From: Neocallimastix lanati (nom. inval.)
Taxonomy: Eukaryota > Neocallimastigomycota > Neocallimastigomycetes > Neocallimastigales > Neocallimastigaceae
Assembly (NCBI GenBank): GCA_016946835.1
Contig: JACVTC010000070.1
Coordinates: 146,001-210,000, forward strand
Direction: 5' to 3'
DNA: 64,000 bases
The notes beneath the pieces are model-generated. The model did not search any database and had not been told where the DNA came from. It worked only from the letters and a program-made list of their open reading frames with translations. Made by a program: the position numbers and the translations under genes. This document shows, piece after piece, positions 12,678-25,330 of the stretch; positions within the stretch are counted from its first letter, which is position 1; each line of letters starts with the position of its first letter.

Positions 12678-13376
12678 ATAATTTAAAGTACTTAAATGAT
12701 CGAAAAATAATCAAATCAATAAAGTATATAATCATAACAAAAAAAAGTGTTATTGGAACATAAGATTCAATTGTTTATATTATTTAATTATAGATTTGTT
12801 CTATTAAATATAAAAAAGACATAAAGGGAATATTTGGAATTGTTAATTATATTATTCTATAATTGTATGGTTATAATTATATATAAGTAATAGTTTAACT
12901 TCATGAAGTAAATTTTAAAGAAGTTTCTCTTTAAGTTTTTAACGAAGGATGATTTTAAAAATATAGTAGTAAATAGTATTGTATTAAAAAAAACGTAAAA
13001 TTGAAATATAGTAATTTTTAATGGAAGAAACAAAAAGATTAAACAAATAATAAATTGATTTAAAATTAATGATTATTAAATTAAAGTATTGAAATAATTA
13101 CTCCTGTAAATACGTACAATTATTGAAATGTACTTTTTTAATGAGTAGAAATTATATTTATTTATTTCAAAGTATATTTTATAAATTTTTATTAAAAAAA
13201 TATAAAATAATTTAGAAATAGGTTTGATATTATTATTTTTATTGAAAGTTTTGTATCATTGTAAGGTAAATGGAAAAGTATTAATAGATTTTATATTTAC
13301 TTTGTTTACTTTGATTGTAATTTTTAGTTTTGTGTTTTTATTTATTTTTATATAATATTTTTTATATCTTTTTTTC

Positions 13377-13423
<47 letters not shown>

Positions 13424-13544
13424 GAAATTTAGAATAATGGGGAGGATAGGATATAAAAAAATTATAAATTTAAATTTAAACAATGATAGTTAACATAATT
13501 ATTCAGTATAATTTTTTTTTTTTTTTTTATTATGATTATTATAA
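12678..13544. other. Intergenic, AT-rich
   Basis: P1 3' flank and spacer. It includes an abutting T run and A run at 13378-13408 and a T run at 13511-13528 just before the first retroelement fragment. No gene is seen. Confidence 0.6.
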
Positions 13545-13702
13545 TTGAAGGACAATTACCAGTATCATATAGTTATAATGAAAGGTATTATTTATTATGA
13601 TTGCTTTAATAATTCAATAAATGATGAATCCAGAGAGAGTTTAGTGGACACCACACTATCTATTTTAAAGTTGTTACTTCCAGGTTTTATTATTTATTTT
13701 TT

Positions 13703-13761
<59 letters not shown>

Positions 13762-13815
13762 TTATTTTTATTTTATTTATTTATTTTTTAAACTTTTATT
13801 TTTATTTTTTAATTT
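13545..13815 (+). mobile_element. LINE fragment, family-2 3' end
   Basis: Encodes the C-terminal motif SRESLVDTTLSILK. The same DNA (GAGAGTTTAGTGGACACCAC) recurs at 48782-48802 and, slightly changed, at 49923-49946. The coding end is followed by a T-rich 3' UTR in which a (TTTA)n run has expanded at 13694-13765. Only the very end of the element is present, as expected of a 5'-truncated LINE insertion. Confidence 0.7.
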
Positions 13816-14575
13816 CAATGATCTTAAAAAGGCTCAGCTTTCCACTGCCCTTATTATATCAAGAAACTTTCTCATGAAAAGCATGTTGCATTTTATGAAA
13901 TCAAAAAAAAAAAAAAAATTTTCTTTAAGTCCTAATCTTGAAAACCTTAATGATTTTTTAAATTTGCTTCGTTGAATATAAAAATATATGTGGTAAAGTC
14001 AGGTCAATTTAGTTTTCTATAAAATCAAAAACAATTTCATCAGTCGATAGAATCTGCATGTAATGATTTTCGTAAAACAAAAATGCTAAGGTGTGCTTGG
14101 TTAAAATTAAAGAAGCTATCTCACCCTATATACTCTAATTCTACTTTGTCAAGCGTTTCAAGGGACAAGCAGGGTAACTTTTTTATTTTCTCATTCGGAT
14201 CAATTGAATCGATTTACTGAACATTATAGTGAACTAGCTTCTGATGTTACTCGACAAGATAATAAATACTGGGTAAATTTATTTGGAATTAATTCTAATA
14301 ATAATCCTACTTGGGATATTAATGATCCTATCACTATGGAAGAAATTCAAAACACTGTACTTGATATGAAAAATAATAAAGCTCCTGACCCCTGATGGTT
14401 TTTCCGATTGAATTTTTTAAAAGCCTTTTTAATGAATCTAATTTATCCGATAATTAAGATGATTCTTAAGATATTCACTACTCTGATTGTGCTATATACT
14501 TACTTTCATTATTTAACATAATCTGGGATGGTGATTTCCCTAAAGAATGGAATTCGGCTTCTATAATATCAGTTC

Positions 14576-14619
<44 letters not shown>

Positions 14620-16476
14620 TCTTTCAGATTGCAATAATTATCATGGTATTTCTCTTATTAATGTTGGCTTAAAAATTATTTCAAAGATTGTTACTAATAG
14701 AATTGCTAAATATGCCCTTGAACATAAATTTGTTAGACCTGAACAATTTGGATTTAGAAATAAAGAAGAATGCATAAGTTTATATATATTTCAATTAGAG
14801 AAATAATGTCAAAGAAGAAAATTTCATGGAAATTTTACTTATCTTGCTTTCCTTGATCTTAAAAAAGCCTATGATTCAGTATCTATCTTTAATATTTTGA
14901 CTAAATTATATTACTTAGGAATTAAAGGTAAATGTCATCTGTTTTTAAGGAACTTTTATCTCTCTTCTAAAGCCCGTGCTTTTTTTAATGGGAATCTCTC
15001 TGAAGAATTTTCGATTAATCGTGGTGATAGACAAGGAAGCCCTCTATCTCCTATTTTGTTTAATTTATTCATTAATGATATACTGGATAATTGTGATTAA
15101 GTATGGTGTATATTTAGATTATCAATATTGTTGTGGTGGACCTTTTGTGGATGATATTGTTTTAGTTGCTCCATCTAAACAAGCTCTTAAGAAAATTTTG
15201 AATAAAGTTTATGAATGGGCTATTAAAAATGAAATGACTTTTGGAATTAATAAGTGTGCTACTCTAGTTGTAAAACCGATTAACTTTTGTTAAACCGATA
15301 AATTTCGAAGATCCATTCTTTCTTTATTGGTAATAACAAATTACCTAAAACTGACAATTATACTTATCTTGGTATTCCTTTTGATGAATCTTTATCATTG
15401 AAACCTATACAATCCAAATTAAACAGTAATTTAAATGTCAAATTAAATTTTGTACTTTCGATTTCTTATTAATAAATCTATTCCTCTCCCATTGAAGAAA
15501 TATGTTTTAATTTCGTTTATTCTTAGTCTTGTTTTATATTATGCTCCTCTCTTTGGTTCAAATAAGAGCAGATGCTCTAAAGCTCAAAAAATTATTAATA
15601 GAGGACTTTATTGGAGTTATGGAATTTAAATCTCGTAATTCTTATGTTAGTCTCTATGAAAATGTTCGTGAATTGAGAATACCTCCTCTTTCAGCTATCT
15701 GTGCTATTTCTCAATTACGCTGCTTTAGAAAATGGAAAAATTCATCATGTATTATTAATCATCTCATTAACAATATTCCTACTACGTCACATTACTCATG
15801 GACTAAAGAATCAAGGACTTTGGATAAGAAATTAAATGGTAAAAAATAAAGTGAAATAAAAAAGTTTTATTGGGAAAGAGATGTCTTCAAACCTTCAAAA
15901 ACTAAAAAAAGCAATTATTTATAAGGAGAATGATTTTGGATTTATTTCAGAAATCAAAAACTTAACATTTCAATATCCTAAGTATCAATTAGGATTCTTT
16001 TGGATTTCTCGAATTAGGTGTGGTTTTAAATTTGACATGAGTATTTCCATTAAAAGAAAAACACTCTCAGAAGATTGCCCTAAATGTTGCCCTTGTTGTG
16101 GTGTTAGTGTACCTAGCTTTTCTCACTGGATCTTTGCCTGTAAAGAATTGGAAAATTACAGAAATTAAATCTTTACCTTTTTCTAGATGAACTCTTTTTG
16201 AAGTTTGCAATGTTAATTGAGCAAAAATTCTTGGATGTTTCTTTAGATTCAGAAAAGGATTATGATAATAATATTTATTAATTTATATTGAGTACTCTTC
16301 TTGGTGGGCGTTCAATATATTCAAAAATTAAAGTTAATGAAGGGGAACAAAAGACAATTAGTTGACAATATTTTTAAACAAAGTTCAACTCCGTCGACTG
16401 TTACCTATTTTGTGGGGATTGTAGAGTTTCTAACAAACGTAATACCATTAGATTGATGATGAAATGGTATTCCGTT

Positions 16477-16484
16477 GAGTCTAT

Positions 16485-16519
<35 letters not shown>

Positions 16520-16798
16520 CAGGGAAGAGAATACACTTCCAAAAACTTTATTAAATTTTATTTTAAAAAATACATATAGGTGAAAAGTACATTAGAAATT
16601 AAAAATAAAAAATTAAAAATAAAAAATAAAAAATAAAAAAGCTCGAAAATACTATGTATTTCGGCAAGTTGTAATATTTTTAAATAAGAAATATTAATTT
16701 TTAAAAATATTATAATTTAAAAAAAAATTTATAAACAATTTTATTCTATATTTTTTTTAATTAATGCTTATTTATGAATATTAAAATGAGTCTATTGA
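16477..16798. repeat. 12-bp target-site duplication
   Basis: TGAGTCTATTGA at 16476-16487 is repeated at 16787-16798, flanking the nested insertion. The uninterrupted sequence in the sister copy at 51208-51235 (CCGTTGAATCTATTGAATCTACATTTGCC) shows the empty site. Confidence 0.85.
16488..16787 (-). mobile_element. Nested LINE-tail insertion fused to an ARS2 intron copy
   Basis: Read on the minus strand the insert ends in poly(A) (29 T at 16488-16516 on the plus strand) preceded by GGAAGTGTATTCTCTTCCCTGTCTAAAA and a family-2 3' UTR, like 50405-50590. At 16671 this similarity stops. From there to 16788 the plus strand matches the minus strand of 28519-28402 in all but one homopolymer base. That source is the first 118 nt of an intron of the ARS2 gene. 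The LINE normally continues GGCAA.TTGTACTATG, so GTA is shared at the switch point. A chimera made during target-primed reverse transcription, or by repair copying, is inferred. Confidence 0.85.
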
Positions 16799-17062
16799 AT
16801 CTACATTTGCCAAGAGCGTCGACGTCTCAATGATAAGGCATGGATTTTCACCTTCTGGTGAAAGATCTGATATAGATTCGTTTGATAACACAAGTACTGA
16901 AATTATTACTCGCAATAATGGACGTGGTGTTATCATCGAGGAATGGGAAAAGTTTGAATCTATTGCTTCTAACGCACTTTTATAATTTTATAATATATAA
17001 TATTTTATTTCATATATTTTATTATTATTAATTAAATAAAGTTTTCTCTAAGTCTAAAAAAT

Positions 17063-17878
17063 AATAAATTATAAATAATAATAATAAATAATCATAATAA
17101 AAAAAATTTTTTTTTAACTATTATTTATTAATTATTATTATAATTTATTATTATTTATTTTATCGTTTAATATTATTATTAAATATTTTATTGGAGTATG
17201 TTTCTATGAAATTTATTAATTTTTTTTTTTTTTTTTTATTATTTTTTATTTTTCATTTATTTATTTTACTAAATCATTTTTTATTATATTATACATTACT
17301 TTGTTAATTATTAATAATAATTTTTTTTTTTATATATATGTATATTAATATTATTAACTTTCATTAATTATTAATAATAATTTTTTTTTTTTTTTTTTAT
17401 ATTAACATTATTAACTTTCATTAATATAGTTTTTATATATATATATATTTTTTTTTTATTTTAAAAAAATAAAAAAAAAAAAAAAAATATTTACACAATC
17501 ATTATATAATTTATATAAATTAATTACAAATTAGTAAATACTTTAATGGTAATAATAATAATAATAATAATAAAATAGAAATAAAATAAAAAATAATTAA
17601 ATAAAAATAAAAAATTACAGAAACTTAAATATGTAATATATTGATACTTTTATTATAAATAAAATAAATATATGATATTAAAAAATGTTATATATATATA
17701 TATTATATTCACAATTTTACTATAGAGGTATAAAGATAAAAAAATAGAATATTTTTTTATAGAAATTTTTTATTTAAATGAAAAAACAAATAAATAAATT
17801 AATAATTAATTAATTAATAATAATAATAATAATTTTATACATAAATATATATATATATAACAAAAAAAATAAAAATAA

Positions 17879-17920
<42 letters not shown>

Positions 17921-17985
17921 GAATTAAAATATAATTATAAAGTTAAAAATGGTAAAATTTATTTAATATCTTATATAATTGTTAG
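17063..17985. other. Intergenic, AT-rich with homopolymers
   Basis: Contains T runs at about 17220-17238 and 17381-17398, and a long A run at about 17885-17919. TAATTATTAATAATAA and related short palindromic stretches recur. No gene is seen. Confidence 0.6.
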
Positions 17986-18535
17986 CTAGTTGGAATTTGT
18001 TGAACTATTATTTTTATCATTTAATATATCTTCATTATTCTTTTTCAATGCAGAATTTTCATTGGATTTATTTAATAATATTTTACAACGTTTAGCTAAG
18101 TGTCGTCTAAATTATTATAATAATTAGTAATTAATAAGTAATAATAATAATACATTATTTAAATATTTATAAAATAGAATAAATTATAAATAAAAACATA
18201 CAGTAATGGGTCTTTCCTTGAAAATTTTTGATTACAATATTCGCAAACAAATTTCCTCTCTTTTGAATGAACTACTTCATGTCTTCGTAATTCATAAATA
18301 CGACAGAATGATTTACCACATTTATCACATATAAAGGGTCTTTCTCTTTTAGGATTATGAATAGCCTGGTGCATTTTTAAATTGAATCTCCTAGAAAATT
18401 CACGTCCACATCCAGGGAAATCACATACATAAAACTTCTTTTTACATTGTTTATTTTTTGTTTCAATAATAACAACTTTAACATGATCTTTACGATAAAA
18501 GCTTTCGTCATTTTCATCATTCGTATTATTATTAC

Positions 18536-18566
<31 letters not shown>

Positions 18567-21500
18567 GGTATTATTATTATTACTGGTATTATTTTCATTT
18601 CCCAATACTACTTGCCTAAAATCTATTCTTTTATTATCATCATTAACATTGGAATTTGAATCTTGATTATAATTTTTATTATTATCATCATTATTATTAT
18701 TTATATTGTCATTGTTATTATTGTTATAATTTATATTATTATCTAGCAATAAATTAGAATTAAGATTATAATAATATATGTTATTAATAAAATAAATAGT
18801 TGAATAAATAAATAAATATAAATAAAAATATATTATTAAAAATATATATCTTACTATAATTAAGTAAATTATTAAATTTATTTATATTATTTGACTGATT
18901 TATATTATAAATATTATCACTATTATTATTATTATTATTATTTTGAATATCGTTTATGCTTATCGCATGGGTATCTTGATATTGATTAATATAAGATTGT
19001 CTATTAATGGTATTGTTATAATTGTTATAATTGGGATAATTTATTGTTTGTTGGTAATTATTAATTTTATCAATTGGTATAAATGTATTTGCTTGATTAT
19101 CTGTATTATTTATAATAATATTAATTTTATTAGTTATTTAATTTATTCTAATTAATTTAAGAATAAAATATTAATTTTCATTGTTTTAAAATTTGTAATT
19201 TCTAATTATTAAATACCATCATAATTAATTAAATCTTATTAAAGGTTATTTATTATCATAATTTATTCATTATTAATCATTTATTTAAATTAACAATTAC
19301 CAATATAATACTGCTAATACTACTATTGTTATTATTACTATTTATTAATTATTCACTATTCATTTATAATTATTAATTATAATTATTTATTATTCATTGC
19401 TACCTCTACTACTAATATTATTATTATAAGTAATTTTTAATATTTTAATATTTTAATAAAAAATAAAAAAATATATTTCATAAAGTTAAAATCTAATTTA
19501 ATAAATTAAATTTTACATATTGTACAATAACTTAACGTATTATAACGTATTATTATAACGTATTATAACGTATTATTAAAATTGGATTATTGTATTAAAA
19601 TAAAAAATTAATTAAAAAATTTATGCGATTATTTCGGATAATCTAAAAAAAAATTATATTATTTGAATTTAAGAATTTTTTTTTCAAATTTAAAAAAAAA
19701 TTTTTACGATTATCAAAATTACAATTATTATCATTACTTAACCTTATTAATATTAATTTCAAATTCAAATTTAAAATTATATTATTATAATTTTAATAAT
19801 AAATAAAATAAAATAAAATAAAATAAAATAAAATAAAATAAAATAAAATATAATAAACCTAAATAAAAATTTTACCTTCTTCACGTATGTTATTATTATT
19901 AACAATATAATCAAGCTTTACTTTTTTATCAGAAGTTTTAGATGACTTTCTTCTTTTTCGTTTATGTCCATTAACTTTTTCATCATTAACTATATTATCA
20001 TTATTATTTCTATTGCTACAATTATTATTTTGATATTTATTATTATAGGTTGTATTATCATTAAGAAGAGATGAAACTCTCATTACAGAAGAAGAATTAT
20101 CTTTTATAATTTCACCACTATCTGTATTTAGTAGATCAATTGTAGCAATAGTTTTTTTTGTATTTTTTTGAGAAATTTCTTTTATCATTTGTTTTAAGCA
20201 ATTAATTCCTTTTTTACTTTCATCAATGCCTTTTTCTTTTATAACTGGTGTTAAATTATATTTATTAATAAGGGAAACAGAAGTCATGGATAATGTTTTA
20301 GATAATGATGGCAACCTTGTTAATTCATTATTATTATTATTGTTGTTATTGTTATTATTATTGTTATTGATGCTATTTGTTGCTTTATAATTAATAAAAT
20401 CTGAGTTTGAATTGGTATTACTATTTGAAATTGACATAGAATGAACTTTATCATTAAATGAATTTGTTATAGTTATTGTACTATTATTCTTCATGGGATC
20501 ACTATCTTGCATATATAGGAAGGATGTTGAACTATTTATTCCATTTTGTAATTCCTTAGTTTTTTTATTATCATATTTATTATCATTATTAAATTCAGTA
20601 TTTTTACTATATTCTTTATTCATTTTATTCAAAATCTGATACATGGATAACTGTTGCTCAAGATCTAAAACTGAGGGTAATTTTATTGATTTATTTTTAT
20701 TATTTTCATTATTAGAATTTTTATTCTTTTCACCTTTATTTAATTTATAATTATTATTTTTACAAAAATTTATAGAAATTTTATTTTGATAAAAATTATT
20801 ATTACTATTATTATTATTATTATTATTATTATAATTATAATTATTATTATTATTATTATTACTTTTATTACCACTATTATTTCTATTACTATTATACTCC
20901 AAAATTTCATCATCATCATTATATGAAATTTCATTGAGATAATGAGAATGATGTTTATCATTATAATCAATTTGATAATAATTTTTATTGTTATAAGATA
21001 TGTTATTATTTCTATTATTATTTCCATTAATGTTACTATTATTATTTCTATTATTGTTATAACTATAAATATCTTTATTATTAGGATTGTGATTATTATT
21101 GTTAATGTCACTATCTATAATTCTATTATTGTTAATATCTTGAATTCCATTACTATTACTATCATTATTAATAATTTGATATTCTCTTGAATTTTTTTTT
21201 TGAAATACAAATTTTGTTTGAAAAGAAGGATACCTCTGATTATTATTAATGTCTTTCTTATACATTCCATGTTCTGCTTCTGATAAATCTACTGTTGAAG
21301 AACTTGCATATCCTTTATCAAAATCCTCTGTATTATATTCTGAACTAGCATACAAAGAATTATTATTAAAGGCAATATTTTTATTATTAGGATTTCTATT
21401 GTTAGTATTATCATAACCAGAATTATAATTGAACTTATAGTTATAAATTTCATTTCTGTTGTTATTAGTTTTATTATTTGAATTAATATTAATTCTATTA

Positions 21501-22639
21501 ATATCATAATTATTAATATCATTAAAATTATTATTATTACTTTTTTTATTATAATTATTAATATCATTATTACTGTTGTTATTATTAATTTTATTAATTT
21601 TGCTATTATTTATATTATTATTATTATTATTATTATAATTTATATTCATTTTATTATCATTATAGTTATTATTTTTATTATTTATATTGTTATCATAATA
21701 ATAATTATTAAAATTATTATCTTCATCAATTTTATTATTTCTTTGATTAATATTAAAATTTTTTGGTGGCGAAAAATTAAATTCTGGAACTTTTTCATTC
21801 TCACTCAATTGTCTTTTATATTGATTTTGTTTTTCTTTTAAACTATTATTACTTGAATCTTCAAATTGTGGTACATTTTCATTCTCTTCATAATATTTAT
21901 CATATTTTTCTTTATATTTAGAAATAATATCACTTGAATAATCCGAATTTTGATTTATTCTTGAATTTAATGAATATTTTGTAAAATCATTATAATTTTC
22001 ATTTTGATTAGAATTTATTTTATTATACTCATTATTATAACTATATTTTCTATCATAATAGCTATTATCTTCCTCTATCGTTTGCTCATCTTTTTCTAAG
22101 ATGACAGTATGAGAATCAGATTCTTCATCATAAGGTATGACTTCCATGTTATTTTCTGTTTCTGGAATATTATTACTTTCAGTATCAAAATGACGGAAAG
22201 GATTTTCGAATATTGGTTGATTATTTAAACTTTTACCTTTGAAAAGTCTTCTAAATCTTCCATTAATATTCGAAGGTGTATTGTTATCTAAATAGTTATT
22301 ATTAATAATATTATTATCTTTACTGCTATTATTATTATTATTATTATTATTATCTCTATTATTTTCAATAATTGAAGATTTATTGATATTACTATCTTGA
22401 TTTGAATTTTGTTTTGGTATATCTTTCAATATAGTATTTGATATTGATAATTCAGCCAATGTATCAAAAGAATTTTCATTTCTTAAAGTATTAAATAAAG
22501 GAATTTGTGAAGAATGAAAAAATTCTGAAACTTTTTCTTTTCTTGTATTTAATAAATTTTCTGATATATCTCTACTTATTTTTTTAAAATTATTTAATTC
22601 AATATCATAGGAATCAAGTCTATTAAGATTTGAATTCAT
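17986..22639 (-). CDS. Asn-rich C2H2 zinc-finger protein, probable transcription factor
   Basis: Exons on the minus strand: 22639-19876, 19100-18855, 18742-18202, 18106-17986; total 3672 nt, 1223 residues, all phases consistent. About the first 1100 residues are low-complexity (Asn runs, Ser, Asp, Tyr) with no recognised domain. Residues about 1108-1190 hold three tandem fingers: CDFPGCGREFSRRFNLKMHQ..H, CDKCGKSFCRIYELRRHEVVH and CEYCNQKFSRKDPLL|RHLAKRC. The last is of C2HC type and is completed only by splicing to exon 4. A basic KRKRRKSSK stretch near residue 900 could be a nuclear signal. The finger pattern resembles fungal Ace2/Swi5 or Crz1-like regulators, but I cannot name an orthologue. 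Start codon is the first Met of the open frame (MNSNLNRLDSYDIEL). Confidence 0.85.
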
Positions 22640-22747
22640 TTTAGATTTATTAAAAAAAGTTGGTTAAGTATATATATTTATTATATTTTATTAATCTATA
22701 TAAAAATTATCAAAAAAAAAAAAAACTAAATATTTTTTTTATTTACT

Positions 22748-22784
<37 letters not shown>

Positions 22785-23362
22785 AATTTGAAAATAACAA
22801 ATATAAATCATTTATTACAAATATTTATAAATTAATTTATTAATTAATAAATGTAAATTAAAAATATTGAAAATATGATTTTTAATAATTAAAATAATAC
22901 ATATTCAAACAGTTTCAAAATAAGTTTATGGAAAATAAATAAAACTAGAAATATTATTATTTTTTATTTTTTTTTTTTTTTTTTTATATATATATATATT
23001 TAAAATATTAAAATATTTAAATATATAAAATAAAATAAAAAGGAAAACTATTAATATTCTCATTAATCCTCAATATTAAATTATAATTATTATTATTAGT
23101 ATTAATATTTATTATGATATTTATTATATAAAATAATAAAAATATAATTATATAAAAAATATTTATATCAAATATACTACTAATATAAGTCATAGTATAT
23201 TGATATATATTTTATATTTGAAAAGCAAAAAAAAAAATATAATAATAAAATTATTTAAAGTTCTAATTATTTTTAACATTTAATAATAATTTTAAAATTT
23301 TTCTTCAAACAAAAAAGAATATAAACACTCTAAGCATTCATTTAATTTTTTACAATTCATGA

Positions 23363-23402
<40 letters not shown>

Positions 23403-25330
23403 TATTGTTTTAGTAATAATAAATACACTAATAATAATAAAAGATTGTTTTAATAATAATAATAATGCGATTATTATTTATTATTATTTTTATTTATAAA
23501 AGTTTAAAATAATTTATGATATTTATGTCTTTGTACTGTAATATAAGAATTAATATAAGATTGAATAATTATTAAAAGATATATAATATATTATAATAAC
23601 TTTTTAATATAGTAAAACACAGTAACATTTAATATTTTAATGATGTATATCTTCGAATATATTTTAATGCTAAGTTATATTGAAAATTTTTAAATGAAAA
23701 ATAAAAAATACTACAAATATATTTAAATTATTAAGAATTATTAAGACAATATTTCATAATTATTATTAATACTATTACTTATTTATATTTTATAAAAAGG
23801 TTAAGTCAATTTTTAAGATAAAAAAAGATCATTTCCATTGATTTAAAACGCTGGTAATATTAAAAAAAAATAATAATAATATATGCTAAATATTAAAAAT
23901 TTAATATAAATTATATTTAATATATTATTATTATCCTTATTATATAAAAATAAAAAATAAAAAAGAAAAAAAGAATATATAAATGTACATTATATAAATA
24001 TATAAATCAATATATAATAGTAATATTACAATATTTAAAATACAATAAATTATATTATTTAATATATTTATAATATATCACAATTGTTATGTACCATATA
24101 ATTTAAATATATCTTAATATAATATAAATTATTTTTCATTTTAATATATCCCAAAATTAACTTTATTAAAATATATATGGTTAATTATATACTAATTTTT
24201 TTTTTTTTTTTTCATTTTATTTTACCTTAAATATTACATTTTTTATACAATAAATATAATATATATATATAAAATTAAGTATACAGTAAAAACTAAATAT
24301 ATTATTATTTTATTTATTAAAATTTACTAATAAATTAATATATGGTATAATATATTTGATTTTATTTTTCATTAAATATACATTTTATTTTTTCAAATAT
24401 TTTTCTTATATATATCGTTATCTATTTCTTGATAATATAATTATTTAATATAGATTTTAATCCAAATATATTAAGACATATTATTACTATATATAACTAT
24501 TATAATTTAAATAGAAAGTATTTTATTATAATTGTATATTTATAATTCTACAATAAAATATTTATATTTAATTTGATTTAATAAATTCTATTAAAAAAAA
24601 AAAAAAAACAAATATGATAAGATCTTTTTTTTCTTTTTTTAATTAGTAATACACAATATACTATGGTAATATAAATAAAAAAAAATTTTTTTTTGATTGT
24701 CTTTTGCTTTATAATGGTAAATAAAAATACTTGACTAAATAATAAATAATATATCAACTGTCGAAATTATGATTATAATTATTTAAAATAAAATTAAAAG
24801 TTATATAATAATAATATTAATAAATAAATAATAATATTTATAAAAAATAATTAAGTAATAATTAATAAATAAGAAATGTTAATTTTAAAATTAGGTTATC
24901 TTTTTTTTTTTTTTTTTTTGATTTAAATATTATTTAAAAAAAATTAATAAAATTTTATAATTTTGAAATTAATTACAAATACATTATATTATAATATAAT
25001 ACTATATATAATATATTAAATATATATATTAATATAATATCAAATGATTTCAATGATATAAAAAAATATAATATACTTTTAAATAATATATAATATATAT
25101 AATATACTTTAAATAACATAAAAAAATTAGTACTATATATATTATAAATATATATAAATAAATACATACATTATTAAATATTAAACTAAAAAAATAAAAT
25201 AGAATATTATATAATAAAATGTAATTAAATAAAAAAAAAATAAAATATAACATAATAATATTATAAAAATAAAATAATTAAATAAGAAAAAAAAAAGATA
25301 GTTTTAAATTATAATCTTTTTTTTTTCAAA
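22640..25330. other. Intergenic AT desert
   Basis: Upstream of the C2H2 gene and downstream of ARS2. It contains a T run of about 30 at 22750-22780, a T run at 22970-22985, (TAA)n at 23368-23401, further homopolymers and TA-rich stretches. No coding potential beyond Phe/Ile/Leu/Tyr frames. Confidence 0.6.

Larger units (their letters stand above)
13820..17062 (+). mobile_element. Decayed family-1 LINE copy (element A)
   Basis: An APE-type non-LTR retrotransposon copy lacking ORF1 and the endonuclease. In order: linker (MLRCAWLKLKKLSHPIY), reverse transcriptase with FLDLKKAYDSVSIF near 14850, RQGSPLSPILFNLFINDIL near 15030, and the catalytic box as FVDD instead of the FADD of sister copies (15140-15160). 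Next comes the thumb, then the zinc-knuckle (CPKCCPCCG...SHWIFAC) at about 16075-16140, and the C-terminal domain with TFAKSVDVSMIRHGF-like residues after 16800. It has several frameshifts and stops, a 41-A run at 14577-14617 inside the RT, and a nested insertion at 16488-16787. The 3' UTR ends AATAAAGTTTTCTCTAAGTCTAAAA at about 17035-17059. It is inactive. Confidence 0.85.

Noticed and set aside
20770-21190. Ile/Val-rich frames on both strands within the C2H2 gene
   Set aside because: They are alternative-frame readings of AAT/AAC codon runs encoding Asn.
24973-25253. Two overlapping minus-strand Tyr/Ile/Phe frames after ARS2
   Set aside because: Low-complexity AT translation with no domain and no splice support.
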